Assembly (NCBI GenBank): GCA_963971305.1
Contig: OZ020303.1
Span: 63,364,867 to 63,428,866, forward strand
Length of the DNA: 64,000 nt
Direction: 5' to 3'
Origin: Arcuatula senhousia
Lineage: Eukaryota > Mollusca > Bivalvia > Mytilida > Mytilidae
In this document: piece after piece, positions 54,075 through 64,000 of the stretch
How positions within the stretch are numbered: the first letter of the stretch is position 1
Layout of the letters: each line of letters starts with the position of its first letter
Program-made: the position numbers and the translations under genes
The notes under the pieces: model-generated
Databases searched by the model: none
Seen by the model: only the letters and a program-made list of their open reading frames with translations
Told to the model about the DNA's origin: nothing

Positions 54075-55582
54075 AATTCATTGCTATAAACTATACAGGA
54101 AATACAAAAAAACTAGAAAATATTAGTACAGATAATATAAACAGACAATTCTAAAGTTCTAAAGCACTTAAAAAGGGTAATCTGTCTCAAAGGTCTTCTA
54201 CTCCTACTTGACACTCTAGAAAAATAAAACATCAATTAATCCAGCATTGTGATAGGATTTTTCAGCAGAATAATCTATATTATAATTAAGAAAAGAGAGA
54301 TAAAAGATATATAGAAAAATGATACACAATGTTATAAATATAAAAAGGATATACATAGCTAGTAATATGTCACAAAATACATTGTTAACAGATTTTTCTT
54401 AAATCTACAGGCTAAACTTGAACTAATTTTTAACTTAAATACACCGGTATTTCATTGCTTCTTTAATTAAGATAACTACACTTCAGTCATGTTGTCAGTG
54501 AAAATTAAACTCAACAATGAACATTTGCAAGATGACAAGATTTCATGAAAATTTTGTGGCTCTTCCTATAAAAATCCAATGAAATATTGGGAACATTTGA
54601 ACATAGATATTTTGAAAACATGCATGGAAAGATGATCCAATACTCATACATAAGAAAGATTATTTACCCAATACAATTAAATTTAAAAAATGGCCATTTT
54701 AAATTCACCGTTATTTTTGGAGCCAGGTGTCACTAACCTTAAACCGTGACTTCCAATATCACAGAATGTTTCCCCCAAACGGTTTTGTAGATTTTGAATA
54801 TAATTATATACCTACAAAATCATATTCACAATAGAAGTCTATCTCATGTGCATTTTCTAAGAATGGAGTCGGAAAAATGGCAAAAGTTGTAATATCTTAC
54901 TTTAAAAATTGCACTGAAAAATGCACGCAATCGATCGATAGCCTTGTTGTGCCTACACATAGATGTAAAGTGGTTCACCTGTTTTGCATATTATTATTTA
55001 GGCTTTAAAAACATGTATAGCCAATAAAAAAGTCATATTTGAGATGGTTTTAGAAATGGTCCAAAATTGACCGTAACGGTCACCATGGCAAAAAATAAAC
55101 ATTATTTTTGAAGTTCAATGGTCAATATCAACTTATTAAATGAGAATTAGCAAAATCCATGACATACCGTGGTGGGGTCACTTTGATGGTTAAGTAAAAT
55201 AGGTTACACTTAATTGGTACATGATTTTATCCGTAGAATTTCTAGATCAGAATATGCAAAGACAAACATAATCCTATGAAAGCCATTTGTGTTTCTTTTT
55301 CTTCTTTGTTATTAAGGAAGTGAATATACATCATCTGGTTCTTAAAAGATGTTAGTTGCAATACTTAAACTACATAACCTGGGGTGGATGAAACGTTACA
55401 GCAAAGAAATTTCACAACATAGAAATTCAAGCCATCACATTGAAATTATAGTTATGAATTGTAATTTTACAATTTGAAATGTCCTTAGACTCTATAGTCC
55501 AAATTTGGCACAACTTATTATTTTTTTCTTCAATATGAGATAAAAAATTGAAATGACAACAACGTTCCAGAAAATAAATTTT
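54075..55582. other. Intergenic DNA, no feature recognised
   Basis: About 1.5 kb of AT-rich sequence without coding or repeat signal that I could support. Confidence 0.45.
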
Positions 55583-55632
55583 GATACCCTGACGCGCGTT
55601 TTGTCTATTCATTAGTCATCAAAGGCGAACTA
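55583..55632 (-). ncRNA. Hammerhead-ribozyme remnant (copy 5)
   Basis: The minus strand reads TTCGCCT, TTGATGAC, TAATGAATA, GACAAAACGCGCGTCAGGG. Stem III ACGCGCGT and the cleavage TC are intact. Both core motifs carry one change (TTGATGA, AAAA), so catalysis is not expected. Downstream CAAAATTTATTTTCTGGAAC matches the other copies. Confidence 0.55.
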
Positions 55633-55640
55633 CCAATAGA

Positions 55641-56479
55641 GAAAATAAATACGGAACTGGGGAACCAACTTATAATTTAATTGATTGACATATGTCTGGG
55701 CTGTGGAGAATCTTAGGGTTAAATCAATTTTGACAGCTTAGAGAAAGTAAGATATCAAGCATACTGCAAACTTGGTCCATGATTTAAAGAAAATGAAGCT
55801 TAATATAACAATGGTGTTCCTAGACGACATTTTAAGTTCTCTTGTAGCAAGGTTGTTAACAAAGAGAAAAAAAAATTGAGAGGTTTCAAATTATAAATGG
55901 TGAAATGACTGGAAATTATATTTATATCACAAATCCTTTGATTTGGATTAATCCATTTATTCCACTACAAATATAAACAGTTTGTAAATATGCTTGTTAT
56001 CCTCTTAAGTTGAACGGAAAGCTCTGTTTTTTAACATGATAATAAAATGGCTACATACCATTTTTATACAGATGGATTTTTATGTAGTTGGATTATCAAA
56101 TACAAATATGGCAACGCCTTATCTTTCATCTTTAGTAAAATATTTTATGTTCCCCATTGTTTAATTTGCTCAGATAATAAAAACAACTGATGCTAAGTGA
56201 TGGTTTTTTTCCCTGTGTTACTCTTTGCTCCGTTATTTGTAAGGCTGCTAATAAAATAAACACAAATATCCGATCAAAATGTCATTTATTAAAAAATGAC
56301 GGTAAGAAATTATGTACACACACAAAGGAGTTAACCTTTACATAAAATTCAAAATTAAATTTGGAATTAACTCCCTTGAAAAGCCAGCCTTCAAAAAAGG
56401 TGGCATATAAAAAAGGCCATATGAATGTCTAGTATATAATCAAACAATGTTACTGTAATTTCTACCCTGAAAATCATCT
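55641..56479. other. AT-rich intergenic DNA, no feature recognised
   Basis: No gene or repeat was identified. Confidence 0.4.
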
Positions 56480-56606
56480 GACAAACAGATTTTGATTTTT
56501 TGAGTGCCCTCAGCGAGGATCGAACTCACAACATTTGGGACATCTACGGCGTATGCGCCTAGCTAACAGAACAGAGGTTGTAACCACTACACCATCCTAG
56601 GCTCCT
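56480..56606 (-). repeat. tRNA-derived SINE head or tRNA pseudogene
   Basis: The minus strand has an A-box TGGTGTAGTGGTTA about 12 nt from the start GCCTAGGA, and a B-box GAGTTCGATCCTCG about 60 nt further on, then GGGCAC. This is a polymerase III promoter arrangement. The spacing is longer than in a normal tRNA and the stems do not close well, which favours a SINE head over a working tRNA. Confidence 0.68.
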
Positions 56607-56944
56607 CTATAAATAGACCACCAATAATAAATGTTAATACATGTAAGTAATATATCTATAAAACATTCCGACATTAAAGATCATAATACCGATTAGAATT
56701 TTTGAAAAATAAAATCTTCATAGAAGCCAAATTAACATTTAAATGTAATATGTCTAAAATTGAAAGTTTAAAACTGCCCAAGTACAAAAATAAACTTGGT
56801 GGCTTTAAGATAGGGGAGGCGGTGGGATAAACATTTCTTTAGAACTAACGAAATGGCGAAAGCTTCTTGTCGAAGAAAATTTCTGTTTAACACGTGACAA
56901 AAATGTTGATCATCTGTTGGTTAAAACAGTTATGGTAAAATATT
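56607..56944. other. Intergenic DNA, no feature recognised
   Basis: Short AT-rich stretch without a recognisable signal. Confidence 0.4.
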
Positions 56945-58245
56945 GTATGTACATGGCTATGTCTCTTTTACTTTTTTCTTTTTTTTTAAACTCATTCAAA
57001 TGATAAAAAAATGATATTTCAGAATCATCCAAATTTATAACGATAAACAAGAAACACTCTGTCATTAAAGTCATATTTTTAAAATCAGTATTCTGCCCAC
57101 TTGTTACAAATTATAAAGGTTTACATTATTTTGATTTTAATTCCTTTGTCGTGTTTGTTGACGTTTTTATTTTATTTTGTTTTGCATTTGCGATCATTAA
57201 AAAGTATGATAATAAAGTTTTATCTAGACACATAAAAATGATTGACAGATTATAAAAAAAGTTTAAGGCGGTTATAAAACAAATAGATAAAGTTAAAATA
57301 TCCGAATCCGAGTAATACTATACATTTATTCTTTGAAAAAAACTGAATACTTTTATTTTATTTTGAATGATATATATGCTTTAAAAATAATGGTTTCTGA
57401 CGAACGGTTATTGTATCATAACAAAATCGCTTATTGATAGCTCTTGGTGCATATTTAAAAAAATAGCTATAGGATGAGTATGAAATTTCAATGTTTAATG
57501 AAAAGAAATGAAATATGTTATTCTCGTTCATTTTTGTGCTTTATTTTTTTTTAAAGAAAGCAAAGAGCAAAAAACCCTGTGCAAGTATTTGGGGTGTCAG
57601 ACGTAACGCTTTATCAACACACGGGCTCTGAAATTACGAATCAGTTGTAAAATGTAAAATCCATAAGCTTGAACGGACAGAATGTTGCTTCACAGAAAGT
57701 GAAACTTGAAAATTGGTCAGTTGAAGTTGTTTGTATAAGAGGTTGTTGAAAGTCATATTTGAGTTTCTATTTCAAGATATAGAGTTTGAATATGAAACTG
57801 ACTTCCTCAAATTCACAGTGTTATTTATCTCAAATTCCGTGGAATACATGAGATGGAAAAAATTCCCAAAATCAAATATTGTTCAGTAAAAAGGTAACAT
57901 TAGATATCCGACACGAAGGTTAATGAATATTATCAGTGTACGATTATTTTTGTGATGAAGTAATTATGATAAGTCTGCTCCATTATAAGAAAAGTTGGAA
58001 GGTAATAAAGAGTTATAAAATATGAATTAATTTGTCCGAAGTTCTCAAACCCATAAATTGTACCACAGAAAACAAAATACAGCACCGTGGATATTAACCA
58101 TATGCATAATCACGACTTAACCTTCATTTTGAACTTTTTTTTCTTTTTTAATAAAACATAAGAAATATGTTGAAATGATATTTGGTGAAAATAATGCCAT
58201 ACATGTATTTCTTGTGCCTTGGTCCACCAGTAGAGGTTATCACCC
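56945..58245 (+). repeat. Segment paralogous to 26945-28330
   Basis: AGAATCATCCA, AGTTTAAGGCGGTTATAAAAC, ATCCGAATCCGAGTAATAC, TATACATTTATT and TGGTTTCTGACGAA follow the order of the other segment, in the same orientation. The Naiad debris is shared too. Confidence 0.7.
57570..57950 (-). mobile_element. Naiad family-1 RT fragment, highly decayed
   Basis: On the plus strand ACCCTGTGCAAGTATT, TCAGACGTAACGCTTT, ATCCATAAGCTTGAACGGAC, AGAATGTTGCTTCACA and GAGATGGAAAAAATTCCCAA match the complement of the RT C-terminal third. There are many gaps. Confidence 0.68.
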
Positions 58246-61039
58246 ACAGTAAGGTGAGTTCACGTAAAAATGGTTTTGGTAAATATTTGTGTTTCGATAC
58301 GATTATTTAATCACAAAAAAAACAGAAAACCGATACAAAACAGAATCCTAACTTGTTTACTTTTTTCTTCACTTGACAAAACCTATCTCATTTAAATGCC
58401 TTACAAAAACCAAATCTACGTGAATCGTGTTAAGTTCCGTTCATTTCTCGTGAACTCCCCCAGCCGAGGCTTACCAGGTGTGGTTATCAATAGAAAATTA
58501 CTAAACCTGGTGTCAATGGTATATTTTGTAATGCTGTAAATGAATTATATCATCACCATTAATTGTTATCTTTTGTAGTAAAAAATCCCATCACAAGCTC
58601 CTCGGAACATCCATTGGACTACTAACCCATATAAACCCAAATGTGCTTGATTCCATATCGATTATGACAATGTCAAAGCATGCTTGTTGTCAATTTTTGA
58701 AAGCAGGCAAGATCTTCAAACAATGAATTCAAAGTTCAACAGTATAATAATGAACAAGCTGCATTTTTGACTCTGTATGGATCGGTATTTGTGTAGTTAA
58801 GAATATCAATTTTTGTAGATCGATCTTTTCCAGAGAAAAAATTTTCATGAACCAATTTTCCGAGTCTCTATTGAATGCATTTGTAAGAATGGTCCCAAGG
58901 AACGAAGCTTTTTCTGTGGAAGATACGACAAAAAATTGCTCAGTATATAGGAGAAATATTTACTATGCACTTTAAAGACCCCATTGTAGAGTTCGATAGC
59001 GACTCAATTAGGCCGCTGCTGGATACGGATTTAAATCAGCATTATTTTTTTTTCCAGAATAACTAAATCAGTTTGAATCATTTGTGTGAGTGAAGCTGAT
59101 AAAAGAACCGATGTCAAATTTTGTGTATTTGTTTTATAATTGTCTATATTCATTGTCTTTGTCTGCTTATATGTATTTTGTCAGCCAGTTATTGGCGCCT
59201 TTAGTTTGGCAATACAGTATATTTGATTAGATTTGATATTTTGTTTGTAGCTTGTATGGTAATTAAGTCCGCAAATAAAGGTTATAACATAACTACCTAA
59301 CTTGTAGGATCAAAATCTCAAATGTTGCAGAAAAAAGACAAAACAACCCATCTTCGTCTTGTTAACCGATTGCATTTTAACACAGACAACGTACGTGTTC
59401 AGTGATCAACTGCATCTTAATGATTTTGTCATGCTAGACTTTAGTACAGATCTCATTCAAATATATCATCAAATCGGATTGAGCTTTCACACTAGAAGAA
59501 ATAAAATTGAACTTGTAAACTAGGAAAAAACAGTATTGAAATGAAAAAGAAAAGGACACAAAATTATAAACTTTAATTCACCTATTCATGTTTCTGTGTG
59601 AAAAAAAAGAAATAATCTTCAAGAAATAAGTACCAATCAGTCATCGAGGAACAGAATGCTGTTTTTAGGGAGTTTGGGGGTCTAAAAATTTGACATAGGA
59701 TCTTTTTCAAACTTTAAATTAACATTGGTATAAGCGTTGAAAATATGCAATAAAAAACAATAGGTCACGGTGCTTATTTTTTGAAATATTTGGGTTTCAA
59801 TTTAAAAAAAAATGTAGATATTTGTAGAGTGGTCGATATCGTCAGTGCTGGATTTGTCTTCCTTTGTTCGAGAACGTTTAGGTTTTGAGTACTTTTCGTT
59901 TTCAACAGTTTTTGAATTTGAACTTCCAATGTTTTTTATTATAATGCTATTGGTGAGAGGTTACTCCTTGAAATATCGATATATAGCTTATCCAAATTAA
60001 CCAATTATACCTGCGTCGTTTTGGTATTTGTAATTGTATAGGAAAAATCCCCAAAATGCATGTATTTTTAAAACCATGCATAGAAATTTGTACAAATTTG
60101 TGTAAAATAACGAAAATGGGATATACTTTTGATTTCTGTAATAAAAACATGATATCACGGTACTCGTTTTCCATATATTTAAGGAAAATCAAAATTTCTA
60201 ATACTTTTTTTTGTAAAAATATCACATATTTTCCCGCCAATGTGCTTGTATGTAAGTTATGGTTTAATGCCCTTTTCAATCAGTTTTAATGGTGGAGGAG
60301 ACCCGAGTACCTAGAGGAAACCATTGAATTCAGACATGAAAGTTAAAGAGCGTGCAGATGGATCCAGTCCTTACCTGTATAAGAGTATGTCAGCTTGAGA
60401 TGTCAAAACAGTGAACTTTGATAGACGATTCGGGGGAAATCCATTCTCCATTCAAATAACTTAAAATATGTTTTATTTTATTTTATTTACATAAAACTTT
60501 AGTTTATATGTAAAAAAAAATAATGCAGCGTTAGAAAGATTTTAATCAGAATAGTGTTGCTATGTTGTTTTTCGAAAATTGAAATGTAATTGGCCCATTT
60601 AGTATGCATTATACAGACCTCTGTATTTCATGGACTTGATATATGGTATATTGCTAGCTATTGTTTACCGCTGGCAAAATGAAAACAGTAAAAAATATAA
60701 CTGAAAAAATATAGAAAGAATGGTCCACTAGGAGGAAAATTAAACAATAGACTTAAATTAGACTGTCATCTACAATTTCCACATATTTCTTTTCTTTGTC
60801 GTGTACAGATCTAGATATTGGAATGTCTTCAGTTTTTCATTTTTACCAATAACGAAAAATACCCCGTGTAATAACACAGGGTAATACGGTTTATGGTTGA
60901 CATTGGTATCTCACAATTTTTATACATTTATTCAATGAGCCTCATGCAATTTTAGGTATCAAGCAGATAAATTAGAACATAAGTATTAAGACCATGAAAA
61001 TGTCATGGTCTTTATGAATAAGTCGTACCAAATGTGACA
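58246..61039. other. Intergenic DNA upstream of receptor copy C
   Basis: No gene was recognised. A hairpin AAGACCATGA..TCATGGTCTT lies at 60988-61012, and TACCCCGTGT..ACACAGGGTA at about 60860-60884. The GAGTACC..GAGGAAACC phrase is listed separately. Confidence 0.4.
60286..60326 (+). repeat. Short conserved repeat phrase shared with the SINE-like block at 16532-16801
   Basis: AATGGTGGAGGAGACCCGAG, TACCTAGAGGAAACC matches AATGGTGGTGGGAACTGGAG, TACCCGGAGGAAACC at about 16599-16635. It is probably a remnant of the same repeat family. Confidence 0.5.
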
Positions 61040-61130
61040 ATATTTTGATCGAGAGCACTTAACTATGATCTCAGTGGTACATAGTGTAGTATTTATGCCA
61101 ACACCATAAACCATTCCGCCATCTTTATTT
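61040..61130 (-). repeat. Possible second tRNA-like (polymerase III) head
   Basis: The minus strand reads ATGGCGGAATGGTTTATGG, resembling a serine/leucine tRNA A-box region, about 60 bp before ATAGTTAAGTGCTCTCGATC. The B-box is poor. Confidence 0.35.
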
Positions 61131-61461
61131 GCAACAGTTTGTATTTTTATTTTTATACACTTTTTAAAAGATATTAAATTTATGATTTATACATTTTTTT
61201 CAAAGCCGAATGTGTATAAACATTGTTATTCTATTTTTTGTTGTTCTATTGAAACAAAAAAGTTTATGGTCTTTTTTCAGTCTTATGCTATTTTTTTCTT
61301 TTTTTTAAATTGCTGCAAATTGCAGCAATAAATCCTGAACATTAAAAAACAATAAGGTATAAAGTTACATATTTGTCTTCATTTTTATAGAAAAAAGTAT
61401 GGGATTCATTGAATTATATTAAGAGGGACGTTTCAAATATACTTAAGATTTTTCGTCTTTC

Positions 61462-61470
61462 ATATAAATA
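61462..61470 (+). promoter_or_regulatory. TATA box of receptor copy C
   Basis: TCATATAAATACACTT lies 55 bp before the ATG. Copies A and B have the same core at 48-60 bp. Confidence 0.65.
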
Positions 61471-61516
61471 CACTTGAAACTTATCATTTTCATAGGTAAC
61501 CATCTTTGTGGCTAAA

Positions 61517-62542
61517 ATGAACATCTACTTAACTGTATTATTATTATTTCTCGTCGTAAAATTGCATAGAAATATGTCAAATGTTGGCGCAACTTACCAT
61601 ACTGATGAGATCTTTAAACCATCAACTAGCAAGGCGTCCAAAACATACACGCAGACAATTTTTTCGACCAGATTAGTGGAACGTAATTCAACGCTACCCC
61701 AAAAAGATGAGCAAAAGTGTAAAAGTTCTGCAAAATGGGAGACGATAGAAGGGAACGATGTATGGTATTGCTATGATAGGGATAAAATGCCGACCCCACC
61801 TTGTTTCAACTATACCGATTGCTTTAAAGATTTCAACACAATAACAAATGAAAAACATCGGTTTTCGTATAAGTGTATTCCAAAGTCCGAGTACCCACTT
61901 TATTCGCAGGGTTATGGTTATGTGGCTATAGATAGCTGCCCTAAGGATTTTAACGATACTTTTATTTCTGAGCTTTGTTCAGAAAACCTGATTGACGCTC
62001 TTAGTTGTCGTATTATTAGTGCTAACGCAACTGTGACTACACTTTGTCATCATGGTGGGTTAAATGTTAGTGGTCCATTTGTAATTTACAATAATTCTTT
62101 TGTTTATAAAAACAAATTTTGTGCAATTTGTCATCAAATAAAGGATTTTAAATACTTTAATACCTTGTTCGTATTCAACAACCATATGTATAAAGATTTA
62201 TCGTCCCTTAAACGAGAAGATGCATATTTATTGATAGCTTTAAATAAACACGAGATGATACCACCTTTAGGAGCTAAAGTGCAAACATGCATGTACACTA
62301 CGAACGACATTAATAACTGTAATCGCTATACCAATCCTGTTGTGGTCCCTTTTGGATATTCTTTTGAAGACGAGTGGTGTAGGGAAATCATTTTCGACCA
62401 GTTCAAAGATTTCTACAATAAAGAATTTATCTTCAGTGGCCAGAATATCAAAAGAGTGGATCAGCTTATGTCCGTTTTGTTCAAATTTGATGCACAAGAA
62501 GAAAAGGAATCTGAAAATGACTGCCTGGAGTGGCATGAAAAG
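61517..62542 (+). CDS. Receptor copy C, exon 1: signal peptide and cysteine-rich ectodomain
   Basis: 342 codons run from the ATG at 61517 to donor AAG|GTAATA. The frame opens three codons earlier with GTG, as in copy B, but ATG is the start. A signal peptide (IYLTVLLLFLVV) is followed by the same order of signatures as copy B: WYCYD, FNYTDCF, CIPKSEYPLYSQGYGYVA, NNSFVYKNKFCAIC and KRVDQLMSVLFKF. The cysteine pattern is conserved. It is the closest relative of copy B in the window and lies on the opposite strand about 24 kb away. Confidence 0.9.
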
Positions 62543-62725
62543 GTAATAACCATATCATCTAATTCTATTTGATCCATATTACTAAAACATGCTTCACAGA
62601 TTTCATCGTGGTACAATTACAAATTCTCAAACATAAGAAAATGTGCTCATCATTTAAATAACGAGACTAAATAAGAATAGTAAAAGAAAAAAACCGTTCG
62701 CGTTTCGGTAATAGCAAAACTTCTG

Positions 62726-63117
62726 AAGTATCAGTCTTTCTAAGAATCATGCAGGGTTTTTGATAATGGTGATTTATGGTAAAAAATAACACATGGGTTT
62801 CTTTACATTTTCTGAATCAAGATATGGTGTTATTGTTGAAAATCGAGTTTGTTTTCCACAAAGGTCTTGGTCATTGGAGAAATCAGTGTTTTGAATTGTA
62901 ATGAAATGCATAGCAAGAAAAGAGTTATCTCCCTTGTTTACAATATTTTTAATGCAATCTAGGTAAATTTTATCTCTTATGACCAACATCATAGAAACAA
63001 ATGGCTGTTGTTTTTGTTAATAGGTGACCATTCTGTATTAGAAACCATGTTCAAAACCATGTGTTATTTTTTTACCATGAATCACCCTCTGCATGATCTT
63101 TAGAAAGACTGGTACTT
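62726..63117. mobile_element. Miniature element with ~75-bp inverted ends (in copy C intron)
   Basis: AAGTATCAGTCTTTCTAA and ATCATGCAGGG on the left face CCCTCTGCATGATC and TTAGAAAGACTGGTACTT on the right. The pairing continues inwards through GTGATTTATGGTAAAAAAT and ATAACACATGG. The spacer is about 240 bp and noncoding. Confidence 0.85.
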
Positions 63118-63179
63118 AACATGAATGGCCAATCTCAAATGACTAAGAAAATAAAACAGGGCATAACGAAGACATTTAA

Positions 63180-63350
63180 ACTCGCAATGATTCTGACTTG
63201 GTACATTTTCTAAAAATATTGGGTTTAAGCAGATTTAATGGATCAAACCCTTTTTTTCCACTGCAATTGTAGGGTCCGATAGTTTGCAAAACACAACACT
63301 GTTGTGAGACACTATTGAGATAATCATTTCAGTACAATAGACATCCTGAA
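63180..63350 (-). mobile_element. Naiad family-2 3' tail fragment (in copy C intron)
   Basis: The plus strand CGCAATGATTCTGACTTGGT, ACTGCAATTGTAGGGTCCG, AAACACAACACTGTTGTG and GAGATAATCATTTCAGTA is the complement of the family-2 tail at 53010-53185. As in copy B, it is antisense to the receptor. Confidence 0.75.
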
Positions 63351-63470
63351 GCTTTTTTTAAGTTACACAATAATAGTACGTGAATACGTTTTAATATGAG
63401 TATATAATAAATGAAGTATCTTATTGTTTTATGCGAAATGATAAAGTGGTCCATCATCCCATACAAATAC

Positions 63471-63686
63471 TGTGGTATCATTATTATTTATCAGGTATCA
63501 ATTTTCGTGGTTTTCGTGGGTGGTCTTTACTCACGAAATTTGATATCCAAAGAGAAGGAAATTAAGCATAAGTCTGTACGCTGCAGAGTTTAGAACAACG
63601 AATTTAAGAATCCACGAACTGGTCCCTTTTCATCAAACCATGAAAATTGGTATCCACGAAAATAAATGAATCCACAATAATGCAGT
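63471..63686. mobile_element. Miniature inverted-repeat element next to copy C exon 2
   Basis: GGTATCAATTTTCGTGG near 63493 faces CCATGAAAATTGGTATCC near 63640. Outer parts (ATCATTATTATTTAT and ATAAATGAATCCACAATAAT) pair weakly. It is noncoding. Confidence 0.65.
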
Positions 63687-63745
63687 TAGTCTTTTGAAAT
63701 ATAAGTCAACTGTACAAAATATTAATTGCATTTGTTGTTTTGCAG

Positions 63746-64000
63746 ATGAGAGAAACAGAAGAATGCAAAGATTTTGATTTGTTTCAAAATTCACAAAAGG
63801 AGCTGAAATTCTACTTGCATTCAAACACCAATCTATCCTCTGGTGAATTTTTAAGTGCAGGATTCCTAGCAAGCATGGCTTTTGAATCAAATATTTCCAC
63901 TACTATAAGAGATAAAATTTACGTATCGGACTATAACAAACAGATAGGTCTCTTAGAGATTGTGCTAAGGTTTACCAAGACAGCATTCAAACATGAAGCG
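63746..64000 (+). CDS. Receptor copy C, exon 2, partial (runs off the window)
   Basis: Acceptor TTGTTTTGCAG precedes ATG in phase 0, exactly as in copies A and B. The 85 codons present are open and match the start of the copy B stalk (ECKDFDLFQNSQKELKFYLH, ASMAFESNIS, RFTKTAFKHE). The seven-helix domain must lie beyond 64000, so it cannot be judged whether copy C is complete. Confidence 0.88.
   Translation, partial: MRETEECKDFDLFQNSQKELKFYLHSNTNLSSGEFLSAGFLASMAFESNISTTIRDKIYVSDYNKQIGLLEIVLRFTKTAFKHEA

Larger units (their letters stand above)
62543..63745 (+). other. Intron of receptor copy C (1203 bp)
   Basis: It begins GTAATA and ends TTGTTTTGCAG. It contains two miniature inverted-repeat elements and a Naiad family-2 tail. 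Confidence 0.88.

Overview
The window looks like nuclear DNA of a bivalve mollusc, most likely a marine mussel (Mytilidae). It is AT-rich, intron-containing and dominated by degraded mobile elements, with no operons or bacterial signals. The bivalve call rests on three things: very abundant Penelope-like elements with the permuted endonuclease-then-reverse-transcriptase layout known as Naiad, hammerhead-ribozyme remnants of the kind described in bivalve repeats, and a large 'GGCCCCTTTTGGCCCCTAATT' type repeat field. No database search was possible, so the species call is inference.

Layout. 1-6180: a modular field of roughly 145-, 150- and 489-bp repeat units, closed by GAC/AAC-rich tracts and CCGCAAA..TTTGCGG palindromes. 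7178-8345: a 583-bp tandem duplication. 8346-9425: Naiad debris. 12039-16109 (minus): receptor copy A, with an open ectodomain exon and a wrecked seven-helix exon that carries a miniature transposon. 16500-20925: Naiad debris, a SINE-like insertion, a TTAA-flanked miniature element and a 5'-truncated LINE. 20968-24696: a 3.7-kb inverted-repeat element with AAACAGACA arrays. 25484-32490: mosaic and inverted Naiad fragments of two families. 33513-37190 (minus): receptor copy B, the one complete cellular gene (two exons, 802 codons). 38222-43960: dispersed repeats, a 60-bp tandem array with a Naiad half-copy beside it, and miniature elements. 44491-49832 (minus): two nearly identical Naiad copies head to tail, the upstream one 5'-truncated. 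51155-54031: older Naiad copies of both families and a TA-flanked miniature element. 56480-58245: a tRNA-derived SINE and a segment paralogous to 26945-28330. 61517-64000 (plus): receptor copy C, running off the window.

The cellular genes form one family: a secreted cysteine-rich ectodomain encoded by a first exon of about 343 codons, a phase-0 intron of 1.2-1.35 kb, and a second exon with a stalk and a secretin/adhesion-like (family B) seven-helix domain. All three copies have a TATA box of the same sequence 45-60 bp before the ATG, and all three introns hold the 3' tail of a family-2 Naiad. The tail therefore probably predates the duplications.

The retroelement content tells a second story. 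Naiads supply reverse transcriptase and a GIY-YIG nuclease. Five scattered repeats carry hammerhead-ribozyme cores at different stages of decay. Several short inverted-repeat elements are filled with their own short motif (ACATATGT, ACGTACGT, AAACAGACA, ATCAAGTAATCA, AATCCCG), an arrangement that the usual classification of miniature transposons does not explain.
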